Below are positions 58,463-64,000 of a stretch of 64,000 nt of DNA, one piece after another. Both the position numbers and the translations under genes were made by a program. Every line of letters starts with the position of its first letter. The stretch's first letter is position 1. The notes under the pieces were generated by a model. That model was not told the DNA's origin and did no database searches. It worked only from the letters and a program-made list of their open reading frames with translations. This DNA comes from JABWBP01 sp964522165 (GTDB lineage Bacteria; Calditrichota; Calditrichia; RBG-13-44-9; J075), in contig CAZFVV010000001.1 of assembly GCA_964522165.1 (NCBI GenBank), positions 62,001-126,000 on the forward strand. The letters are read 5' to 3'.

Positions 58463-61400
58463 CTATATCCACACCCGCAGCTTGCTGCAATCGTATTCCC
58501 GGGGCTCCAGGCCGCAGATTTTGCATCTCTTCGGATCCTGAACCTTCACTTCCTCCGGTATTCTTTTGATCACAATGACAATCGGGTAAGATTGATGGTC
58601 TTCTTCTGCGAAGCCCGGCAGGTTGTCGATTCCCAAATGCTGCTGGTGGTTGCCGTCGATCCAGTAGAAGCGGTAGCGGTTTTTCCCCGGCCCGCGGTCG
58701 ATGAAGTGATATAACGCCCGGGCGTAAGTGAACCAGAGCTTTGCGGATTTGACGCCCCCGATGGGCAAAATGCGGATGAGGTGCAGGGGCAGTTCCGGCG
58801 GAACCGATTCATGGGTTTTCTTCTTTTCCTGAAAATATCCGAATACCCGGTTCATGGCGAAGTAGGAATTCTGGCAGGCCACGTCTTTGAAGTAGTCGAT
58901 ATTGATAACCCAGTCATTCTTACTGCCGTCTTCGTGGGCGGGGCGGAATACCTGGGGGCGGAAAATCAGGGTATTGAGCACCATGGCGATCATCCCGGGA
59001 TCGTTGGTTCCGTACGCGCAGCAGAACACCCGGGCGTAGGAGGAGTCGGCGCCCGGTTTTTCCGCTTCCTGGGTGGGCTTTATGCCGGTGCAGCAGTAAT
59101 AATTGCGGGCATTTCGGAGGGGTTCCGGGGAAGGCTGGCTGCCTCGCTCCGCCTGCCGAGCAAGGCGGCGATAGTTGCTGGCCGCCACGTAATCCTGGAA
59201 GGCCGCCACCCGGCAGAGGCTCATGCCCGGGCAGGCATATTTTCCGTTATGCTCCGGGTCCAATAACACCTCCCGGAATTCTCCGATGGTATTCGCCTTG
59301 CCCGCTTCCCGGCGGGTCAGGCGGTCGATGACGTTGGGAACCCCCGGGGGCGGCGGCTCCACGACATTTTTATATTTTTCTGCCAGAATCGCGCTGTCCT
59401 TTTGATCGTACAGCTCATCCGGGTCCACCTCGGTTTCTAAGTAATTTCGCCCGTCGTTGGCGTAAATCCGCACCACGCTGCTGGTTTCCGGCGCCGGAGG
59501 CTCGAAAATGGGGGAATCATCCGGGATGGGAACCAGCAAGGCGTAACCGGTCAGCGCGTATCCTTTGCCGGCCGGGTCTAAAATGATGTTGCGCATGTAT
59601 TGAAAGGAAGGCATGTGCGGCTCGACAGTCTCCGCATCGGTTTTGCCCTTGCGCCACAACTCCTCGATGGTCTCTTTTTTAGGAGGATCGAATTCGATGC
59701 CGGCCATGCGGGCTAAAAAATTGGCCAGGGCCCCGGGGCGATTGGGTAGGCAGGTGCTGATTTCCACAAACTGTTTGTCCTTTTCCCGGGCCTTTTTGAG
59801 CGAGCCTTTGCGCCCGAGGGGGATAGAAAAGCTCCGGCGCGCCCCGGCAATCACTTCTTCCGCGTCGGCCAGGGCGTCGCTGATGCTCTCCCCGATCACC
59901 TCCCGGGCGTAGTAGGCGTAGCGGGCCGGGGAGGGATAGCTGGCATCCATGGCCCACGGTTCCCGGTACATTTTTCCCACGGCGTCATAATACCGGGAAG
60001 CGTCGCCCAAAATCTGCCGTTCCCGATCATCTCCCCGCACCGCGGTCAGCAGGATCAGGGGGAGATGAAATTTCTCTTTATACTGGGATTTGAGCCGTTC
60101 CAGGGCGCGCACGCAGCGGGATACTAAGAGGGGCGATTTATCGACTTCATCATGGTTAAGCACCAGAATGTGCGGCTGGTGCTGCTCGATGCAGGCCTGG
60201 ATGGCGTTCTGGTCCGCTTCATTTACCACACGGGTAAGCTGGAGAAAGTCTCTAATATCCAGCGGCGATTCGCCGTTTTGGTACGGAAAGCGGCTGCTGG
60301 TTACCAGCAGCGCCGGCCAGCGCAGGTCGAAGGGCTGGTTTTTCCCCTCCTCTTTTAAGATCGGGTAGCCGATGGACTGTTCCGGGGAAGTGACGATGAA
60401 GGCAAAGTGCTCTTTCAATATCCGGGTTCTATTCCCCGGCGTTCCGGGCAGGTAAATCCACAGGGTTTCCAGCATGAACTGGGTGGCTTTATTGTTTCCG
60501 ACGATGAGCACTTTCGGCCACTGCTGTTTCTCCATCTTATAAATCGAGCGCACTTTCACCATGGCCGCCCAGAGGCGGTGCCCCAGGGTGGTTCCCTGGT
60601 TGTGCTTGGGGTAAACCAGCACGATGCGGCGGTGCCGCGCCCGGTAAGTGAGGTAGGAAATCTGGTCGCTGCGGCTGACGCAAATGATGGCGTTGACCCG
60701 GGCCTGGTTGGCGCGATCAAAAATCGTCTGCACGCTCCCCTCTTCCGGCACGGTGCTGATGATAAGCCGGGCGCGTTCCAGATTTACCCGGGAGCTGATG
60801 AACGGTTCCCGCGCTTCCCCGATAATCACCGGCGCCAGCACCCGTTGCTCATCATAAAAAATGTTGCCGTTGGGATCCCTGGTTTTATAGGGTTCGCGGC
60901 AGGTGCTTACCACGCCGTGGCGGCCTAACAGGCTGGTCTCCCCGGAGAAGATCACGTCCCGGGGATCCCGCTCGATCACCACCGCGTAGCTGCTCAACTT
61001 CTCCAGGCGCAAATCGGGGGTTACGACTTCCATGAAACTTTTATCCCGCTGGTCTTCCCGGAGCATCAGGCGCACTTCCCGCTCCAGTACCCGCTTTCCT
61101 AAGCTGCCGAAGCCGATCACCACCAGGTGTCCCTGGATCACCATCAGCAGGTCGGCCAGGCGGCGGTTGAAATATTCCCCGAAGGTTTCATCCGGGTGTA
61201 CCGCGGAGAGGGTAAGGGGGCTGAACCAGGCCACGAACACCACCAGCGCCAGGATGATCTGGTCGGCCTGGGTGAAACCGGACAGAATTTCGTGCTGCCC
61301 GATGGCCACGAAAACGATCGGGGTGCCCAAAAAGATGAGGGTAATGGCCAGTCCCCCGACCAGTAAAAAGGGCTGCCTGAGCAGCATCGCCCCTACAAAA

Positions 61401-62260
61401 TGCCAGAGATAGCGGTAGGTTTTTTGAATGATGCCGCGCATGTCCCGTTCGTGGAAGGTTACCGGGATCAGGATGCGCCCGATCAAGCGGTTGCCTAAGC
61501 AGGCGCTCAGGAAAAATATCAGGCCGGAAATGGAAGAAGAGCAAAACCAGGCCAGCATCTCCATCTGGATTTTGATATTGCTGGCCACCGACCCTTTTTG
61601 AATAAAAAAAATCGCCGGCTGGAGAACGAATTTACCCATTCCGAGAGTAGCTAAGAACCAGAGCTCTACCACCACCAGGCTCAGCAGCAGGGTAAAAAAC
61701 GAGATCGCCTCGTACCACACCCAGCGTTCCGAATAGCGCCGCCGGCGGGGGTCGGCGGCGGCGCGGATATCCCGGAAGGCGGTGTAGTGGAGTTTGCGGC
61801 GGGTCAGCCCCAAGTAAATTAGCGGCAGCAGGCCGATGAACACCCAGTAGGCCAGGGAGAGGTCCCGGGTGGGCTGTTTTCCGGCCAGGAAGTGCTGCGC
61901 CAGGTCATGGGGAAAGAACGCCAGGATCAACAAAAGGAGTAAAATACTGCGCAGGTAGATGAGGGAGTTTTCCACCGCGTCTTTCCAGTCCAAAATCGTC
62001 AGTCGAATGGGAATCCAGAGCAGGAATAAAAACACCCCCAGCGCCGCGGCATGGAGGAGGGTGACCCTGGCAAAATGCCCCCAGGTGAGATCGGGGAAGA
62101 GCAAATACCCGCAAATCCCCTGGATCAGCAGCGCCAGGGCGATGGGCAATAGAAACAGGTAAGCGTAGAATCGCAGCCGGTCCCCGGGTTCGCGGAGGGG
62201 GTATTGAAATTCATCCGGGTTGCCGTTGCGGGATTGCTTTTTCAGGCGAGAGGCGTTCAT
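58463..62260 (-). CDS. Large channel-like membrane protein with RCK-like, ACT-like and cysteine-rich domains
   Basis: 1265 aa from the ATG at 62260, which has GGGGAG upstream; an ATG 24 nt earlier is less well placed. About eight membrane segments occupy residues 30-355. A Rossmann/RCK-like domain follows (VVIGFGSLGKRVL near 380) and runs to about 565. A second starts KVLIVGNNKATQFMLETL near 583. An ACT-like segment (EISTCLPNRPGALANFLARM) lies near 835-855. A cysteine-rich region near 1008-1095 has CPGMSLC, YYCCTG and VFCCAYG, and the protein ends with CKIC...DC. No TVGYG selectivity filter is seen. The first half resembles CASTOR/POLLUX-type channels. The whole architecture is unknown to me; ion or small-ligand gating is inference. 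Confidence 0.75.
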   Translation of the reverse strand: MNASRLKKQSRNGNPDEFQYPLREPGDRLRFYAYLFLLPIALALLIQGICGYLLFPDLTWGHFARVTLLHAAALGVFLFLLWIPIRLTILDWKDAVENSLIYLRSILLLLLILAFFPHDLAQHFLAGKQPTRDLSLAYWVFIGLLPLIYLGLTRRKLHYTAFRDIRAAADPRRRRYSERWVWYEAISFFTLLLSLVVVELWFLATLGMGKFVLQPAIFFIQKGSVASNIKIQMEMLAWFCSSSISGLIFFLSACLGNRLIGRILIPVTFHERDMRGIIQKTYRYLWHFVGAMLLRQPFLLVGGLAITLIFLGTPIVFVAIGQHEILSGFTQADQIILALVVFVAWFSPLTLSAVHPDETFGEYFNRRLADLLMVIQGHLVVIGFGSLGKRVLEREVRLMLREDQRDKSFMEVVTPDLRLEKLSSYAVVIERDPRDVIFSGETSLLGRHGVVSTCREPYKTRDPNGNIFYDEQRVLAPVIIGEAREPFISSRVNLERARLIISTVPEEGSVQTIFDRANQARVNAIICVSRSDQISYLTYRARHRRIVLVYPKHNQGTTLGHRLWAAMVKVRSIYKMEKQQWPKVLIVGNNKATQFMLETLWIYLPGTPGNRTRILKEHFAFIVTSPEQSIGYPILKEEGKNQPFDLRWPALLVTSSRFPYQNGESPLDIRDFLQLTRVVNEADQNAIQACIEQHQPHILVLNHDEVDKSPLLVSRCVRALERLKSQYKEKFHLPLILLTAVRGDDRERQILGDASRYYDAVGKMYREPWAMDASYPSPARYAYYAREVIGESISDALADAEEVIAGARRSFSIPLGRKGSLKKAREKDKQFVEISTCLPNRPGALANFLARMAGIEFDPPKKETIEELWRKGKTDAETVEPHMPSFQYMRNIILDPAGKGYALTGYALLVPIPDDSPIFEPPAPETSSVVRIYANDGRNYLETEVDPDELYDQKDSAILAEKYKNVVEPPPPGVPNVIDRLTRREAGKANTIGEFREVLLDPEHNGKYACPGMSLCRVAAFQDYVAASNYRRLARQAERGSQPSPEPLRNARNYYCCTGIKPTQEAEKPGADSSYARVFCCAYGTNDPGMIAMVLNTLIFRPQVFRPAHEDGSKNDWVINIDYFKDVACQNSYFAMNRVFGYFQEKKKTHESVPPELPLHLIRILPIGGVKSAKLWFTYARALYHFIDRGPGKNRYRFYWIDGNHQQHLGIDNLPGFAEEDHQSYPIVIVIKRIPEEVKVQDPKRCKICGLEPREYDCSKLRVWI

Positions 62261-62859
62261 GAAAACTCCCCGGTTACGTTTCATAGAAAAATTTTTGCGT
62301 GAAGATGGGAGAGTTTACCGAACGGCGGGGAAATATTCAAGGGTTTTGTGAATTCCGATGTGCGGGAAAATACCTGTTCGTTTGCCGGAGCGGCCATGGT
62401 AGTGCAGCAGCGGCGGCGTCATCCCGCCAGGGATGCCCGATAATAGCCCGCCAACTCATGATACTGCCGGCGAATTGGTGTTAAATAAAAGAATTCTCCT
62501 CCTTCTGCAAGGAGGAGAATTTTAACCTGTGCTCCTCTTAGCTTGACACCTATGGGGATACAGGGGGATGTAAGGGGGTTGGAAAGAAATAACCTACCGG
62601 ATTCCTCTTGTGACTTGTTGGGTAATCATCCACATTGGGCTGGTACATTAAATTTTTCCAACCCCTGATACTTTTTCTCTCCGAACATGACAAAAATCAT
62701 GTTTAAAGCTAACTAAACTCATTGTTTTGGAGCTATAAAACTATATACTTTTCGGCACATCCGGTAGCCGGAGACCGGCAATTGAGTGGCGGGGATGAGC
62801 AGGGCATTCATTGCCAGGCTCCGGTTATTACATGAATCTTAAACCGATGGGGTGATAGG
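62261..62859. other. Divergent intergenic region, about 600 bp
   Basis: No gene is supported. It contains a perfect 13-bp stem, AATTCTCCTCCTT (62492-62504) with its complement (62509-62521) around a CTGC loop. An AT-rich stretch follows (62690-62755), and then a GC-rich structured segment just before the last gene. Promoters for both divergent genes should lie here. Confidence 0.45.
62765..62827 (+). promoter_or_regulatory. Structured 5' leader before the succinyl-CoA-synthetase-like gene
   Basis: TAGCCGGAG (62765-62773) pairs with CTCCGGTTA (62819-62827, one G-U), enclosing GGCAAT (62777-62782) and ATTGCC (62810-62815) and a purine-rich loop. It ends 32 nt before the TTG start. A stable cis-acting RNA is possible, but I recognise no known riboswitch consensus. 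Confidence 0.35.
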
Positions 62860-64000
62860 TTGGCGCGTTTACATGAATTTCAGGGAAAAATGCTGTTAAA
62901 AGAAAATGGCATTCCCATTCCCGAGGGAAAAGCGGCGTACTCCCCGGAAGAGGTGCAGCACATCGCCGCGGAGATGAATCAGCCGGTGGTCATCAAGGCG
63001 CAGGCCTGGACCACCAGCCGGCTGGCCAAAGGATTGATCCAGTTTGCGGAAACCCCCGCGGAAGCGTTCCAAAAGGCGCGGGAGTTGTTCGGAAAGTCGG
63101 TCAACAACTTCCCCGTGGAAGTGCTGTTGGTGGAAAAACGGTTGAAGATCGAGCGGGAATTTTACGGCGGCATTATCATCAACGACGCCGCGAAGGCGCC
63201 GGAGATCATTTTCTCTTCCAAAGGCGGCTCCGGCATCGAGGAAATTGCCCTCAAATATATCGACCGGGTCGGGCGGATGAAAATCGACGTGGTGGAGGGC
63301 CTGAAAGATTACCAGGCCCGCAATTTGATCCGGCGAACCGGCATTCACGGGAACGAACAGGGTAAATTGGCGGACATGCTGGTAAAATTATGGAAAGTCG
63401 CCCGGAAATACGAAGCGAGATCCGCCGAGATCAACCCGATTGTCATCACCAATGAAGGTAATTTCCTGGCCGCGGACTGCCGCATTACCGTGGATGACTA
63501 CGCGGTGTTCCGCCACCCGGAATTGGGCATCGAGATCGCCCGGGAGTTCGGCCACCCCCCCACCCCGCTGGATAAAATCGCTTACGCGGTGGAGAAGAAC
63601 GATTTCCGGGGCACTTTCTACTTTATTCAATTAGAACAGGGATTCAAGAAAGGCGAGGGGTTTATCGGCTTCCATGGCGCCGGGGGAGGCGGCTCGATGA
63701 TGTCCATGGACGCGGTGCAGAAGCGGGGGTTCAAGATCGCTAATTTTACAGATACCTCCGGCAATCCGCCGGCCTCGAAGGTTTATCGCGCCGCGAAGAT
63801 TCTGCTCTCGCAGAAAAATATCGACGGGTACTTCGGCAGCGGTTCCGGGGTGGCCTCCCAGGAGCAGGTCAACTCCGCGCGCGGGCTGGTGAAGGCCTTC
63901 CGGGAGGATAAACTCAGCGTTCCGGCGGTAATCCGGCTGGGCGGCAATATGGAAGACGAAGCAGTGGATATCCTCACCCGCTACACCGCCGACCTGCCGG
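62860..64000 (+). CDS. Succinyl-CoA-synthetase beta-like ATP-grasp acyl-CoA ligase (partial, 3' end outside window)
   Basis: At least 380 aa, open at the right edge. It starts at a TTG (62860) with GGGGTGA 4 nt upstream; the family start ARLHEFQGKMLLKENGIPIP follows directly. ATP-grasp features include QPVVIKAQAWTTSR and the metal-binding SAEINPIVITNEG region (about residue 187-199), and GFHGAGGGGSMMSMDAV (about 266-282) corresponds to the SucC segment that contacts the CoA-binding subunit. It should make an acyl-CoA from acid, CoA and ATP. Succinate is the usual substrate; citrate (as in citryl-CoA synthetase) is an alternative. A partner alpha-subunit gene should follow. Confidence 0.85.
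   Translation, partial: MARLHEFQGKMLLKENGIPIPEGKAAYSPEEVQHIAAEMNQPVVIKAQAWTTSRLAKGLIQFAETPAEAFQKARELFGKSVNNFPVEVLLVEKRLKIEREFYGGIIINDAAKAPEIIFSSKGGSGIEEIALKYIDRVGRMKIDVVEGLKDYQARNLIRRTGIHGNEQGKLADMLVKLWKVARKYEARSAEINPIVITNEGNFLAADCRITVDDYAVFRHPELGIEIAREFGHPPTPLDKIAYAVEKNDFRGTFYFIQLEQGFKKGEGFIGFHGAGGGGSMMSMDAVQKRGFKIANFTDTSGNPPASKVYRAAKILLSQKNIDGYFGSGSGVASQEQVNSARGLVKAFREDKLSVPAVIRLGGNMEDEAVDILTRYTADLP

Noticed and set aside
62486..62530. Intrinsic terminator at the CTCCTCC hairpin
   Set aside because: The 13-bp stem is perfect but neither flanking gene is transcribed toward it, so I list it only as a hairpin in the gap.

Overview
The window is bacterial chromosome, roughly 55-60% GC, densely coding, with no rRNA, tRNA or CRISPR array that I could find. 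The organism is probably an uncultured FCB-group bacterium (candidate KSB1, Calditrichota or Ignavibacteria-like). The best evidence is two large secreted proteins (2658-5921 and 44161-46074) that end in the 'YPNPFNP' C-terminal sorting domain of type IX secretion cargo. Outer-membrane beta-barrels and an Mla-type lipid ABC transporter show a Gram-negative envelope. The phylum call is inference.

Layout: (1) 1-12.6 kb, mostly minus strand: MlaF/MlaE-like ABC genes, a GH13 glycosidase, a propeller/dockerin/cohesin-like secreted protein, a HEPN-MNT pair, a single-chain homoaconitase, a POT peptide transporter, Xaa-Pro aminopeptidase and ThpR. (2) 12.7-14.1 kb: an AT-rich island with a PD-(D/E)XK nuclease. 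(3) 14.1-18.7 kb: a GAF/sigma-54 activator, a membrane Ser/Thr kinase with PEGA domains and an envelope protein. (4) 20.5-34.6 kb, all plus strand: a polysaccharide locus with WecB, heparinase-II/III-like protein, two GT4s, a GT2, an AlgD-like dehydrogenase, AsnB, NodB deacetylase and two thymidylate-kinase-like proteins, one fused to a nucleotidyltransferase-like domain. (5) 34.7-38 kb: a RelE/HigB-HigA-like toxin-antitoxin pair and two lytic transglycosylases. (6) 38.4-46 kb: RRM protein, acetyl-CoA synthetase, isochorismatase-fold hydrolase, an LPG-synthase-type membrane protein, an APH-like kinase and a T9SS cargo protein. (7) 46.4-54.2 kb, plus strand: a run of small genes including two peptidoglycan-active proteins without signal peptides. 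(8) 54.3-62.3 kb, minus strand: two beta-barrels, alanine racemase and a 1265-residue channel-like protein with RCK-like, ACT-like and cysteine-rich regions. (9) 62.86 kb to the end: the start of a succinyl-CoA-synthetase-beta-like gene.

The most unusual feature is between the genes. Many gaps hold inverted-repeat elements of several families. In one group the arms are short words repeated in tandem (GGTATA, GCGTAATACG, GGCAGGAGCAGG, GTGTTTTGGTGTT), with the G-rich arm always 5' and a loop that is conserved between distant copies. Two others (48.9-49.4 kb) have 18-24 bp terminal inverted repeats, internal hairpins and 8-9 bp flanking direct repeats, as expected of non-autonomous transposable elements. 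These intergenic families, the 1265-aa protein and the polysaccharide locus are the best candidates for something undescribed.
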